DNA from: Doryteuthis pealeii | Lineage: Eukaryota; Mollusca; Cephalopoda; Myopsida; Loliginidae | DNA length: 64,000 nt | NCBI GenBank assembly: GCA_023376005.1 | Contig: CM042145.1 | Span: 62,173,159 to 62,237,158 of the forward strand | Direction of reading: 5' to 3' | Shown here: positions 1-9,950 of the stretch, piece by piece | How the letters are laid out: the number at the start of each line of letters is the position of its first letter | Position numbering within the stretch: the first letter of the stretch is position 1 | Translations under genes and position numbers: made by a program | The notes under the pieces: generated by a model | Told to the model about the DNA's origin: nothing | Database searches by the model: none | Seen by the model: the letters and a program-made list of their open reading frames with translations, nothing else

Positions 1-26
1 CCATTATAATCAGTATATTTATTCTA

Positions 27-131
27 CTAGCAGGACCTGTGGATATACCACAGTATGATCATTTAATTATTACGTTTCATATATTTAAGAGCTATTGCTA
101 ATAGTTCAATATGTAAAAAGTATAATAATTA
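27..131 (-). mobile_element. Helitron-A, 3' end fragment
   Basis: Read on the minus strand, this copy ends with the hairpin CTGTGGTATATCCACAG, then GTCCTG, then CTAG, with T as the next base. That is the standard Helitron 3' terminus inserted between A and T. Only about 105 bases next to the 3' end are kept and the 5' part is missing. It matches the ends at 33067, 40099, 54793 and 63643. No Rep/helicase coding is present, so it is a non-autonomous relic. Confidence 0.75.
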
Positions 132-575
132 GTATGGACTCCACCCCAATATTAAGCTGGCCAGAAAACTAGAAAAGATGGAAAAAAAAAAAAGTTTGTT
201 GGAAATTCAACACCGTATGTATAAAAGAAAATGCTGCTCAAATATACATATTTCTCAGTTTAAAGTAGACACTTAGAAGAAAATTTCTGAGCCAGAACCT
301 TTCGTTTATGTTTTTTTTTTAAAGTCGCTAGAAACTAAAGATTTTTTTTAAATTGCGTTGTTAGGTTTATATTCATAGGATAAACAAGGACCATTGTTTT
401 TGACATTCATTAACTTATAAACATTCACAAAATTCAGATTTGTGCTATGCATGTGTTTATTGTTGCAATAAAAAATGTATGGTAGATATTTTTCATCTAA
501 TATTCAAACAGAATATTTTTTTAGCCCAGTTTCATAATTTTTCACACCACCCCCACACCCCAATTAAACTAAATA

Positions 576-806
576 GGTTGGGTAGATTTTAATGGCATGT
601 ACACACTTGTTGGGTTAGTTCATGCCAAAGACATTTTGTTTTATTCATTCTTAATAGGTATTAAAAATATTTTTTCTATTCAACCCATAGATGAGACCCT
701 AGGTACTACCACGCTAGGTCAGAGTGGACCTGGGAGTAATGGCGATGAAGGGGTACTCCATACTCCCCAAAGCTCCAGAATTGAAACTTCACCACTAGAT
801 ACTAAA
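576..806 (-). mobile_element. Retroposon R copy
   Basis: This is one of about 15 copies of a dispersed repeat. In this orientation it runs from a GGTTGG/TGGCATGT head to a segment around GATGGGACCCT and a GGTACTCCA block. Copies vary most at the end away from the GGTTGG side, so I read the element on the minus strand, with a (CCAA)n-like 3' tail and variable 5' truncation. It stops where the mariner at 809 begins. It has no coding capacity. I do not recognise the family by name. Confidence 0.65.
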
Positions 807-901
807 TGTGAGGGTGAGTCAAAAAGTAATGCCATTTTCTTTATTTCATGTGAAGTTTTTTGTTTGTTTTTTTTTATTATAGAACTATGGCCTACATTGA
901 G

Positions 902-1278
902 ACCCTAATGAGGGTCAGAGCAAGAAACTGACGAGTAAGACCCAACTTGCCAATTGACAACGTCCTCCTTCTGCATGACAGTGCTTGACCACACACAAGC
1001 ATCAAGATAAGGGAGAAACATCGCCTCATTTGGGTGGACAACTTTACCGCATCCTCCATAGTCACTAGATTTAGCGCCTTCATCTCTTTGGACCCATGAA
1101 AGAAGATTTGAGAGGCAAACTTATTCTAGTGATGAGGAAGTGAAATCTGTAGTGAAGAAGTGGCTCAAAGAACAGTCAACAGAATTTTACAGGGCAGCGA
1201 TACATGCTCTAATTCAAAAAGTGGAACATTGCTATTGAGAGAAACGGTGACTATGTGGAGAAGTAGGGATGCAATCCA
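902..1278 (+). pseudogene. Mariner transposase C-terminal remnant
   Basis: Conceptual translation across at least three frames gives the typical mariner order. First comes IETLMRVRARN, then LPIDNVLLLHDSA around a catalytic aspartate. A garbled PHPPYSPDLAPSD-like region follows, then HLFGPMKEDLRGK and ERNGDYVEK. The family normally has about 345 residues with a DD34D triad; roughly the last 120 are traceable here. An in-frame TGA after RVRARN and several single-base indels show it is dead. Confidence 0.85.
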
Positions 1279-1318
1279 CAGCTTCATTTTGATGTACGAT
1301 ACATGTTCCTGTATTGGT

Positions 1319-1330
1319 AATTATACCTGT
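1319..1330. repeat. Target-site duplication, left
   Basis: The 12-base word AATTATACCTGT is repeated exactly at 1667-1678. The two copies bracket retroposon R and lie inside mariner sequence, so they mark a target-site duplication made on insertion. Confidence 0.85.
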
Positions 1331-1666
1331 TTGCTTGTTTGTTTTGTTTTACGGCATATCAACCTCAGTGGGTCATTTAATGCCGATAAAGTTTTGAAAT
1401 AAATCAATTCTTAATGAATAACACAATTTTTTTATAAATACATTTTTCTATTTAACCCATCGATGGGACCCTAACAGGTACTACCACTCCGGGTCAGAGT
1501 GGACCAGGGAGCAATGGTGATGAAGGGGTGTTCCACATTCCCCAAACCTCCAAAACTGGAACCTCACCATCAGATAGAGTTTAATGTCATTCCCAGGACA
1601 TGTAAACCCGCAGCCACCACCTTCTAGCACCCATATGATAAAAAGGGGTGGGGCTTGCTATAAGGG
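1331..1666 (-). mobile_element. Retroposon R copy inserted in mariner, with 12-bp TSD
   Basis: This 336-bp insert is bounded exactly by the duplicated word AATTATACCTGT. It carries the family's ACGGCATATCAACC and GATGGGACCCTAACAGGTAC blocks. Read on the minus strand it ends in an A-rich tail (GTAAAACAAAACAAAC). Its other end stops short of longer copies such as 14955-15395. Tail plus variable truncation plus a 12-bp TSD indicates retroposition, with the minus strand as the sense strand. Confidence 0.8.
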
Positions 1667-1678
1667 AATTATACCTGT
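1667..1678. repeat. Target-site duplication, right
   Basis: Exact partner of the word at 1319-1330. Confidence 0.85.
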
Positions 1679-1806
1679 CCTAAACAAAATGGCATTACTT
1701 TTTGCCTCACCCTCATAGGTCACCAGATCAGAAAATAATCAGTTTGTCATCTCTTTATTAGAAAGACAACCAAATGAAGTCATAAACTGATAAAATAGTT
1801 GACTCA

Positions 1807-1808
<2 letters not shown>

Positions 1809-1859
<51 letters not shown>
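1809..1859. repeat. (TA)n microsatellite
   Basis: About 25 uninterrupted TA units. Confidence 0.98.
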
Positions 1860-1862
<3 letters not shown>

Positions 1863-2427
1863 TTGATCAGCAGCTAAAAATCAATGTAATAGATATTAAT
1901 AGACAATTGAGAATTATTAGCACTTATAAGGCTCTCCTCTTCCTAAACAATGGTTTAATTATATGACAAATCCATTAACAAACCTTGAACTATCGATGTT
2001 GTGAATCACATAAGTACAAAGCTTTATTCGCTGGGGTATAACCAAGCAAAAAGTCAATCCTTGAGGACCAATCAAAACATTCTTTGTCAACAATCGACTG
2101 CTGCCAAAAGAATTTTGTCCTTTGAGCAAGTGAAAAAAAATTCCTCATTAGCAGAAAAAAAAAATATTGTTTACTATTATTTACTAATTTATTACTGTGA
2201 TATTAATTCCAATGACTAATGACTGTGTGGTGAAAAACTGCTTGAATTACTTTTTGGCATTCTAGTCCAAGTACCACCCTCCAAGAGTCACCATTTTCTT
2301 GAATAATAAACATGTTTACTCAGCCAAAACCATTTTACTAATAAATGGCATTGCAAACATTTTCTGAAAGTGATCACTTTGCAGTGCAAAAGCTCAGTGG
2401 TAAAACTTAGGACTAATGGTTGGTTGG

Positions 2428-2628
2428 TTTTTATGGCATGTCAAACCATTTGGGTTATTTTATACCAAAGACGTTTTGTTTTATTCAATGTTTTATACCA
2501 AAGACGTTTTGTTTTATTCAATCTTGATCAGTGCTTAATCTTTTGTTAAACTCAATTTTTTTTTCAAACACTTTTTTAAACTCATTTTTTTTTTTTTCTA
2601 TTTAAGCCATAGATGGGACCCTGACAGG
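2428..2628 (-). mobile_element. Retroposon R copy with internal short duplication
   Basis: It has the GGTTGGTTTTTATGGCATGTC head and the ATAGATGGGACCCTGACAGGTAC block. The segment TTTTATACCAAAGACGTTTTGTTTTATTCAAT occurs twice in tandem (about 2459-2521), a local duplication private to this copy. The family block ends at about 2628, where a different repeat begins. Confidence 0.7.
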
Positions 2629-2790
2629 TACAGTGGAAGCTCCCTTCTCGAACATAATTCATTCCAAAATTATGTTCAAGAACCAATTTGTTTGAAAACT
2701 GAAACAATATTTCCCATAAGAAATAAAGTCGATTTATGCGTTCTTGACTATCAGATGAATTCCTATTAATGTGCCTACAGTTATATATAA
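2629..2790. repeat. Unclassified dispersed repeat (GTTCAAGAACC type)
   Basis: The segment contains CTTCTCGAACATAATTCATT and an inverted echo (AATTATGTTCAAGAACCAA), then CCCATAAGAAATAAAGTCG. Similar wording (AATTTGTTTGAAAACTG) occurs at about 62505-62525. The pattern resembles a common invertebrate dispersed repeat, but I cannot name it. Confidence 0.45.
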
Positions 2791-2924
2791 TAAGGAAAGA
2801 TTCTACCCTTAATATATTGTATTTATCTTATTCTTTTCTACCTTTAATACATTTCATTTACAGGGACATGTAAAAATACATTTTTACTTTGTTTTTTGGG
2901 GTTTTTTTTCTTCTTTTCTAAATG

Positions 2925-3045
2925 ACTTACATACCTTTCCCAACGGTGTTAGCACTATGTAAAATGCAAACAACCTCATCTAGGATTTGAACACAGATCA
3001 ACGAGTTCATTTCCTACAACTAAACCATTATACCACACCGAATAA
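2925..3045 (-). mobile_element. SINE-B copy, 5' part
   Basis: Reverse complement of the tRNA-like SINE-B head. It keeps a box A region (GGTATAATGGTTTAG), the GATTTGAACAC region covering box B, and the CTTTCCCAACGGTGTTAGCAC block. It lies head-to-head with the copy at 3072-3360. Confidence 0.75.
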
Positions 3046-3071
3046 TCTCTTATATTCCTCGTAACAAGTGG

Positions 3072-3360
3072 AGGCATGTAGCATAATGGTTAAAGTCATA
3101 GGAAATGGACTTTTCGACCCGAGTTCAAATCCTAGATGAGGCTGTTTGCATTTCACATAGTGCTAATGCCCCTGGGAAAGGTATAAATCCAACTATACTC
3201 CCTCCAGCTATGGGTAAATAGTAGGGCAGACTGGGCTCTTTAACCTTGGTAAGGCAACCTGTGTAGGAGAAGGAAAACTGAATTCAAACCTGTTAGAGAC
3301 TCTGCTTAAGAAATTGACCTTGTGTCATATCGTGCTCATGCGGAGGGGTTGGTAAATATA
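3072..3360 (+). mobile_element. SINE-B, near full length
   Basis: This tRNA-derived SINE has a box A-like TAGCATAATGGTTAAAG and a good RNA polymerase III box B, GAGTTCAAATCCTAG. A tRNA-unrelated body follows with the blocks CCTCCAGCTATGGGTAAATA, GGGCTCTTTAACC and ATTGACCTTGTGTCA. It ends in GGTTGGTAAATATATATAT, so the 3' tail passes into a TA repeat. About ten other copies occur in the window. Confidence 0.85.
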
Positions 3361-3364
3361 TATA

Positions 3365-3900
3365 TTCCTCATAATAAATATTGCAGACATAAGAATCTGA
3401 GAAAATCCAAAAGGACCTCCAAAATTTTTCAATTAGAAGAAAAAATCAATATTTCAAATTAACCCTGAAAAGGCCAATCATGGTAGTATAGCCTTGGATT
3501 CATTTTCCGATGCGGTCATTAGGGAGGGGAAAATCTTGATATAATTATCTGATATTTTCGTCGCAGGGGCTTCTCCTCCTCCTCCTCCTCCCCCCCTCTC
3601 GGTTAAATTACAACAATCAGCAATCTGAACAAATTTGTGATGACCGAGGATGGCTGTCCAAACAAAAGAAGAAAAACAAAAACAAAACGAAACAATCTAA
3701 ATCAATTTGGTCGTCAAACAGACAGACATTGTGCAAACAGAGAAGCAACAAGTTTTACAGCTCTTGTCTGATCTTTACAGCCAGATTACAGATTAGAACA
3801 CAGGTCAACAAGCAGAAGAAAAAAAAAAAAGCACTTAAGTCGTCAATAGAAAAGGAAAGAAAAAACAACAGAAATTTGGTGAGACACTAAATGAGAAAAA
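3365..3900. other. No gene or repeat recognised
   Basis: Mostly single-copy-looking sequence with a short (CTC)n run near 3585 and A-rich tracts. I see no coding potential, RNA gene or family match within the window. Confidence 0.5.
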
Positions 3901-3901
3901 C

Positions 3902-3902
<1 letters not shown>

Positions 3903-3940
<38 letters not shown>
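3903..3940. repeat. (GT)n microsatellite
   Basis: About 19 GT units. Further GT/TA runs follow at 4035-4060 and 4127-4156. Confidence 0.97.
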
Positions 3941-3942
<2 letters not shown>

Positions 3943-4123
3943 AAAAGAAAGCTTAGAAAAGAGACCAAGTAAATAAGATTTCTTATACATACATATTACA
4001 TATAAATAGATCTCATTTTCACTGATTACATTAAGTGTGTGTGTGTGTGTATATATATATGATGATTAATGTCTCATGATGATACAGCATCATTTAGATT
4101 GACTATATGTGTATGTCTTATTG

Positions 4124-4158
<35 letters not shown>

Positions 4159-4313
4159 AGAAAGGTAGACAAACACGGGATGTTATGGAAACTGGATGTT
4201 TATTGTCGACGATGCAACATTTCGGTCTATTAGACCTTCTTCAGGACTTGAATATAGTTCTTGCTTCAATGATGGACATTCTCAAAACATCCTGTGTTTG
4301 TCTACCTTTCTCC
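4159..4313. mobile_element. Foldback repeat with Penelope-associated ends
   Basis: Inverted arms of about 28 bp (GGAGAAAGGTAGACAAACAC onward at 4159-4187; the reverse complement at 4286-4313) enclose about 100 bp. On the minus strand the interior reads CTGAAGA, GGTCTAATAGACC, GAAATGTT. The arm sequence also lies directly beside the Penelope-type RT fragment at 31784, so this may be a terminal piece of that element type. That assignment is inference. Confidence 0.55.
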
Positions 4314-4408
4314 ACATATTGTCGGATTAACCTCCTCATATTTCTTCCATATATATATATATCTATATAGATATATATATAGATGAGTTTGCATTATTGT
4401 TAATACAT

Positions 4409-4485
4409 ATATATGTATTTACCAAACTCCTCAACATGGGCAGGAGGCAACACAAAGTCAATTTTTAAGAGGAGTTTAACAGTTT
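4409..4485 (-). mobile_element. SINE-B 3' fragment
   Basis: It carries TATTTACCAAACTCC, CATGGGCAGGAGG, GTCAATTTTTAAG and GTTTAACAG, which are the reverse complement of the SINE-B 3' end. The TA run sits next to the GTAAATA tail. Confidence 0.65.
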
Positions 4486-4622
4486 TGAAATTTCACAAAT
4501 AAGATTATTTCATATAAGTATCCTATCAACTAAATTCCCAAATAGAATCATCCTTAATAAACCTGTTGATTGGATTTGGATACCTTTTTTTTTTTTATCT
4601 ATCTATCTTTCTATATATCTAA

Positions 4623-4696
4623 GTGAATGGTTTAAAACAGACTAGTTTCTAGTGGATTCACAAGAAACTCGAGTGGGTCTGTTTTAAACCATTCAC
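4623..4696. repeat. Short palindromic element
   Basis: GTGAATGGTTTAAAACAGAC at 4623 reappears inverted as GTCTGTTTTAAACCATTCAC ending at 4696. A second inner pair is AGTTTCT/AGAAACT. It forms one hairpin of about 74 nt and looks like a miniature inverted-repeat relic. Confidence 0.7.
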
Positions 4697-4890
4697 ATGT
4701 ATTTGTATACTTTTTTTTTTTTTTTCATTGAGCACTTTTACACATTTTTAGTGCTAAAAATCCCAAAGTATTTAAGTTTTTATCTTTATTTACTTTTTGT
4801 CGATTTTAATTTTCACTACAGTGTGTGTATTCTGGTAGTGGAGTTATGGGATTATGAGGGACGGCAATGATCTGTAAAGATTATGCTATT

Positions 4891-4891
4891 G

Positions 4892-4943
<52 letters not shown>
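4891..4943. repeat. (TA)n microsatellite
   Basis: About 26 TA units. Translated, they give the IYIYIY reading frame, which is not a gene. Confidence 0.97.
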
Positions 4944-4947
<4 letters not shown>

Positions 4948-5504
4948 CATCCATGTAGATGCACAAATAAAAGTAACTTTCCTATAGAATCCAATGATAA
5001 AAGAATACATCCCTCACAAACAAAAGGACGTTTCACTCTTTACCAAAGGAAAAAAAGAAAAAGATACTAAACAAAGTCATAGGATCTTTTTAAGCTTGTA
5101 ATACAGAAGAAAAAATATTTGTCACTAAAAACATTTAATAAGAAATTATAGAAAAATGTTAAACTTGTGGGTTGAATAAAATAAAGAGTGGGAGTTGGTT
5201 CACATAACAAAGCTATGAAAAAAAATAAACACATTTTAGTACACATGATGTTTTATGTACTAAATGACCTTTCACGCCTACAGTTAGATCTGGAATAACT
5301 CAAATATGTAAACAGAAATACATCTTCACAAAAACAAAATTAATATTGAAATGTTAAATGTTATTTCTTTGATTTTTTTAGATGAGGCTTGATTATTTGG
5401 ATTAGAAATGTGTGTGTGTGGATAACAATAAAGATGAGGACAATAATCCAAAGTTAATGTACTAATAATTATAGTATTAGTCTGTATTTTTAGATGAGGC
5501 ATAA

Positions 5505-5700
5505 TGTGAATAATTTTGATTTTTCAAACTGTTATCCTCATCTTTATTATGGTATAAACACAATGTTCAGGCCATTGTATCCTCAGGCCTTGTTCAATTG
5601 TTACCTGTTTACTTTAGATTAAACTCATCACACAATGATTAAATGTACCACAATAAAGATGAGGACAACAGTCCGAAAAATCAAAATTATTTTTCACTAA
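5505..5700. mobile_element. Family D palindromic repeat
   Basis: The ends are inverted copies of each other: AAACTGTTATCCTCATC at about 5526 and GATGAGGACAACAGTCCG at about 5658. They enclose CAATGTTCAGGCC and CCTCAGGCCTTGTTCA. Related copies lie at 16910, 21515, 23070, 60755 and 60955. Neighbouring 5370-5500 contains further half-copies (GATGAGGCTTGATTATTTGG). Confidence 0.65.
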
Positions 5701-5890
5701 TAACTATAGCTTTGGTTCTAAGCCCAAACTCTTAGCAGTAAAACTCTTGTAACCCAAACAGTAGAAAAAGAGCCATTACCGAAAGGTAAACTTTCCGTGG
5801 AAAGAAACAAAGAAAAGATGCAAGTTTGAGTTTTGCTTAAAGCTTATTTTTATTTCCAAACCATCAGGTTTACTAATAGTTTTAGATTGT

Positions 5891-6142
5891 TGGTTGATTG
5901 GATTTTACAGCATGTCAACACTTGTTGGGTTATTTTATGCCGAAGACATTTTGTTTTACTCATTCTTGTTGGGTATTCAATTTTTTTCAAACATTTTTTA
6001 ATACACATTTTTTTAATCTATTTAACCCATAGATGAGACCCTAACATGTACTACCACACTGGGTCAGAGTAGACCAGGGAGTAATGGCGATAAAAAGGTA
6101 CTCCACATTCCAGAATTTGGAACTTCACCACTAGATTCAGTT
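5891..6142 (-). mobile_element. Retroposon R copy
   Basis: The family blocks GGTTGATTGGATTTTACAGC, CTATTTAACCCATAGATGAG and CTTCACCACTAGATTCAG appear in order. The copy is truncated at the side away from the tail. Confidence 0.7.
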
Positions 6143-6526
6143 TAAAGTTTTAGAAATTGAAAATATGAGTAGCTGTGATAAAAAAAACAACTGAAATTAA
6201 GATTCAAGAAATACTAATAAAAAAATTAAAACTAATTTCACTCGATCTGGCAATATTGGGGTCTACCTATGTCCATTTTCTAGCGGGATAATTAAGAATT
6301 GTCATATACAAAATTCATCACTATTGTGATTACTGGGGTGTGGGAGCATCAACTTTGCAAATATACAACATTATACATCACTCAATCGGAAATTATAATC
6401 ATGATGGGCATACAGAGTTTAAAAAACAAAAACACATGAACTTTGTTTTATTAGAGTTCATGTAGAGGCCAATGCCTCTTCCTGCCTGCTATGTAGAAGA
6501 GAATTGGTTTCTCTCTTTAAAAAAAA

Positions 6527-6529
<3 letters not shown>

Positions 6530-6594
<65 letters not shown>

Positions 6595-6598
6595 GTTA
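6530..6598. repeat. (TA)n microsatellite
   Basis: About 30 TA units ending in GTATATATATG. Confidence 0.97.
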
Positions 6599-6763
6599 TT
6601 TCATTGATTCTGAATTTTTTATACATTTCATCCATTTCGGTGTTTCTGTGATTTTGAGTTTCTTGTAATTTTACATTTTTATCCTCCGTTTTAATGTCGT
6701 TTTTAGGAATTGTGGTTTTTGCTATGGATGGTATTAATTGAAAAAATCCAGTCTCTCTCTATC

Positions 6764-6766
<3 letters not shown>

Positions 6767-6825
<59 letters not shown>

Positions 6826-6862
6826 TACATACACACACACACACACACCACACACACACACT
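6767..6862. repeat. Compound (TA)n(CA)n microsatellite
   Basis: A TA run passes into interrupted CA runs. Confidence 0.97.
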
Positions 6863-7017
6863 TTCTTAATTAAGAGCTCTCCTGTGGTATTGATATCTAA
6901 CTGTTAATTGGATGATTTGCACATAGCACATGTCCTGATTCTCTCAATTATCTAATGTTCTATGTTTATTATTTTAGATTTGGTCAGATAAGGTCAGTTG
7001 CCCAGATTTATACATGA

Positions 7018-7136
7018 GTAGCAGGACCTGTGGATATAACACAGTATGATAATTTAATTACAATATTTGATATGTTTACTTAAGAGATATTACCAAATAG
7101 TTCAATATGTAAAAAGCATGATAATCTTGATTTAAC
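7018..7136 (-). mobile_element. Helitron-A, 3' end fragment
   Basis: Minus-strand 3' end with an imperfect hairpin (CTGTGTTATATCCACAG), then GTCCTG and CTAC in place of CTAG. The 5' part is missing. It abuts the possible promoter segment to the right. Confidence 0.7.
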
Positions 7137-7194
7137 TCAACCAAGCAATCAGAACAATCCACTCATGCATTTGGGTGATTCCATTCCCTGAGTC

Positions 7195-7261
7195 CTGATT
7201 GGTTGCTTGGTTAGTATGAACCTCTGAGGCTCCATAAATCCTGCCACTTTGCAGTGGTCTT
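7195..7261 (+). promoter_or_regulatory. Possible polymerase II core promoter
   Basis: The inverted CCAAT motif GATTGG (7196) pairs with AACCAAGCAATCAG at 7139-7152, forming an inverted repeat. ATAAAT at 7234-7239 lies about 25 bases before the stretch around 7262. A splice-donor-like AAG then GTAATT follows at 7318. This is a prediction from motif order alone; short AT motifs arise by chance in AT-rich DNA. Confidence 0.25.
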
Positions 7262-7318
7262 TACAGCCTGTCAGAATCGTATTGAGTTATGACTGCTTGC
7301 TGTCTTGTCAATTCGAAG
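7262..7318 (+). other. Possible non-coding first exon
   Basis: Segment between the putative start zone and the donor ATTCGAAG/GTAATT. It contains a short ATG at 7290 with no long frame. It is balanced in composition compared with its surroundings. The claim depends wholly on the promoter call above. Confidence 0.2.
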
Positions 7319-7329
7319 GTAATTGGACT

Positions 7330-7890
7330 TAGTATTCTATACTCATGATAAAAAAACAAACAGCAAAAGAGATTAATCTGAATTAATCCACAGGAAAATG
7401 TATCCAAAATAAAAGAACCAAAAAGAAATCATGATTTAAGAATGCCATAGCAAAACAATATGGTGAGGAAGAAAAAAAAAAGAAGACAATTGCCAATTAC
7501 TCTTTGAAGAACAAGATGTAGAGAAAAAAGCACCTGTTTGATCTTCTTTTATTCAAAAAATTATTTTCTTTTAAAAAAAGGTGCCAAAATCAACTGAGAC
7601 GTTCAGAGAAAGTAAATAAAATTAAGCAAATATCCAAATAGACCTTAATCAGAAAAAACAACTTCTAGAATCCGTCATGCAATTTTAGCCAAGACAAAAT
7701 TGTTACTTCAATCATTTCTCACTTGGGTGGGGTTTATATAAGTTAAATCTTCAAATTACATTTTCTTCAAGTGGGCGTGTTAATTATTTTAACAGATTGT
7801 TATAGAGAAAGTATTCTATGCCAAATAAAGATCAAAGCATTTCTTGTTTTTACCAATTTCCTAAGCCTCAGCACAAAAATACTGGTTGTC
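7330..7890. other. No gene or repeat recognised
   Basis: AT-rich sequence with poly-A tracts and no family match within the window. Confidence 0.5.
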
Positions 7891-7904
7891 ATTTACTAAG
7901 CCAA

Positions 7905-8020
7905 GTTTAGTTTAACACAGGTCCGGAAGTATAGGGCACTCAGTAAGAATCTAACTCCCTAATAATAGTTGGTTAGCCCAGTATGCCAACCATTATACCA
8001 CACAGGTTTATTGCCCAGTA
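7905..8020 (-). mobile_element. SINE-C-like tRNA-derived fragment
   Basis: Read on the minus strand it starts with TGTGTGGTATAATGGTTGGC (box A-like). It continues to GAGTGCCCTATACTTCCGG, close to the GGTGCCTTGTACTTCTGGCC block at 43470 and 58125. The tail is unclear. Confidence 0.5.
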
Positions 8021-8772
8021 CCTGAGCCAAAGGGATTCACAAAGTTTTTGCACTGGCCATTGCATGAGCTTTGGCTTGTGCGTTGTTTCCTATGTTAAAA
8101 AGACCTTGTGTTAATCCGGCTTGGTGGGAGGTCAGAAAAATACTTAACATGTATCAGGTACTGTAGTTTTTGTAAACCAAGGAGTAGGGAAGCTCTAGAA
8201 CTCATTTTACAAACAAAAATAGATTACAAAATGTCGCAATTTTTTGCACACACACTCACCCAAATTTGGAGAACTAAAAATTGACGTAACTGCCAATTTT
8301 TGGAATTAGAAGCTCAAATTTTGGGGATTGTCTAATGGGTGACAATTTTTCTTTTTCCTGGATGATTTGACATGAAATTGCCCTCTTACTAAATAGTTAC
8401 CCACTGGATTACTGAAGAGGCTCATCATTGCTTAACTTGAGGAACTGGTGCTTTAAGTAAGACTTGACCATAAATCACACAGAAATATTGGTTGGTCAAC
8501 TAGTTTCTCTGTTAAGTCATGTGTCACTATTAATCTGTTACTAGTTCAACATGTCAATCACTTAATAAGATTAAAAGATTTGAGTCCAGTTAGATACAAC
8601 TTAATCCATTATATCCAAGGAGGAGAAACTCCATCTTAAACAGAACTTTTGTGTACCATTGTAATAATCTACATAAGACATCCAAATATGACACATTTTA
8701 ATAAGATTCTTAGTATTAAGAATATTATAATTTAAAGAATAATACAATTTCTAATAAAAATTACAACAGAAA

Positions 8773-9254
8773 TCGCTTTATTAATACTCGTGTTCCTTAA
8801 TTGTACAACAGTTACCATCTTGCAACACCCCCAGCTTAAAAACGAGACTGTCCAAATTATCCAAGATGAAATGCAAAAATATAAATCCTAATTATCTGGT
8901 GTTGCTTATCTGCTAAATTCTTATTTCTTATGAGTGTTGTCACTTCAGATAAATAATGGACCATTCCATTTTATTATAAAGAAAAAAAGGGAAGAAAAAG
9001 GAAATGCAACACAGAAAAAATATAATAGAAAGAAAGAATGAAAGAGAGGTGAGCATGCAGAAGCAGTAACGCTAATCTATTTCAATCAAACATGAAGAAA
9101 AGAAGGATGGAAAGAAAAAAAAAAGTGAGAGAGGATTAAATCAAGATTATTATACTTTTACATATTGAACTATTTGCAATAACTCTTAAGTAAACATATC
9201 AAACATTGTAATAATTAAATTATCATACTGTGGTATATCCACAGGTCCCACTTG
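8773..9254 (+). mobile_element. Helitron-A, full-length non-autonomous copy
   Basis: About 480 bp. The 5' end TCGCTTTATTAATACTC is a diverged form of the TCTATATTAATACTC seen at 32595. It is followed by CTTGCAACACCC and a long A-rich body. The 3' end has the hairpin CTGTGGTATATCCACAG, then GTCCCA and CTTG instead of CTAG. An A precedes the 5' TC and a T follows the 3' end, as expected for Helitron insertion. No coding capacity. Confidence 0.85.
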
Positions 9255-9915
9255 TTACAATTAAAATCTGAAATTAATTATAATGACTGACACTGCTTCA
9301 TCAGAAAACTAAATAAAATATATTCAATTTTTAATTTTTATAAATCTTTGTATTTTTTTGGTAAAATAAAATTTTTAAAAAAGTCGAATAAGTCATTCAA
9401 CTTTTGAGAAACAAAAATGCAATGTCCATTAATGATCCAACCATTTCCAAAATTTACTCTCAATTCTTCACTTTGAAAAAGCAGACGAGTTGTTCCATAC
9501 AAACAACATGCATACATTCCTTTCCTTTGATTAAAGACAAAAACATTCAAATTAAAAGAATAAAATAAAATTAAAATAACAGAACTGGAATCAAGTTCTA
9601 ATGGGTAATAACTTGTTTTCATTAGTTGGAATTCCATCTTTATTTATCTATTTCACATGAAAATATGAGAAATGAGGAAGAAAAAGCCTCTTGCATGAAC
9701 ATAAAATATCCAATTCATAATATTGATTATATCATTTGAAACATTTTATGAAGTTCTAAATACCAAGTTTTATTGACCATTACAAACAAGCAAACAAATA
9801 TATATTTCTTTAGAAAATTTCATCTGTTTGTGTGGCTTCATAGTTTTCTTGATAGCACAACGTGGGAGGAAACGAATCACTCACTGCTGTGCATCATTTA
9901 TGATAGGAAAGTCCA

Positions 9916-9917
<2 letters not shown>

Positions 9918-9948
<31 letters not shown>
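9918..9948. repeat. (TA)n microsatellite
   Basis: About 15 TA units. Confidence 0.95.

Positions 9949-9950
<2 letters not shown>

Larger units (their letters stand above)
809..1715 (+). mobile_element. Degenerate mariner element with nested retroposon
   Basis: Terminal inverted repeats of about 30 bp lie at 809-838 and 1686-1715 (both read TGAGGGTGAG, then a CAAAAAGTAATGCC core), and a TA follows the right end. Positions 902-1275 encode a broken C-terminal mariner transposase in shifting frames. Readable pieces are VLLLHDSA (the second catalytic D region), LFGPMKEDLRGK, VVKKWLKEQ and ERNGDYVEK at the usual C-terminus. Stops and frameshifts abolish function. The N-terminal DNA-binding part is missing, so the copy was internally deleted. 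Retroposon R sits inside it at 1331-1666. Confidence 0.85.

Noticed and set aside
4867..5070. Frames rich in IYIYIY, THTHTH or SLSLSL (also 6710, 11422, 15753, 17290, 18319, 40278, 53222)
   Set aside because: They are translations of TA, CA and GA microsatellites with no flanking domain.
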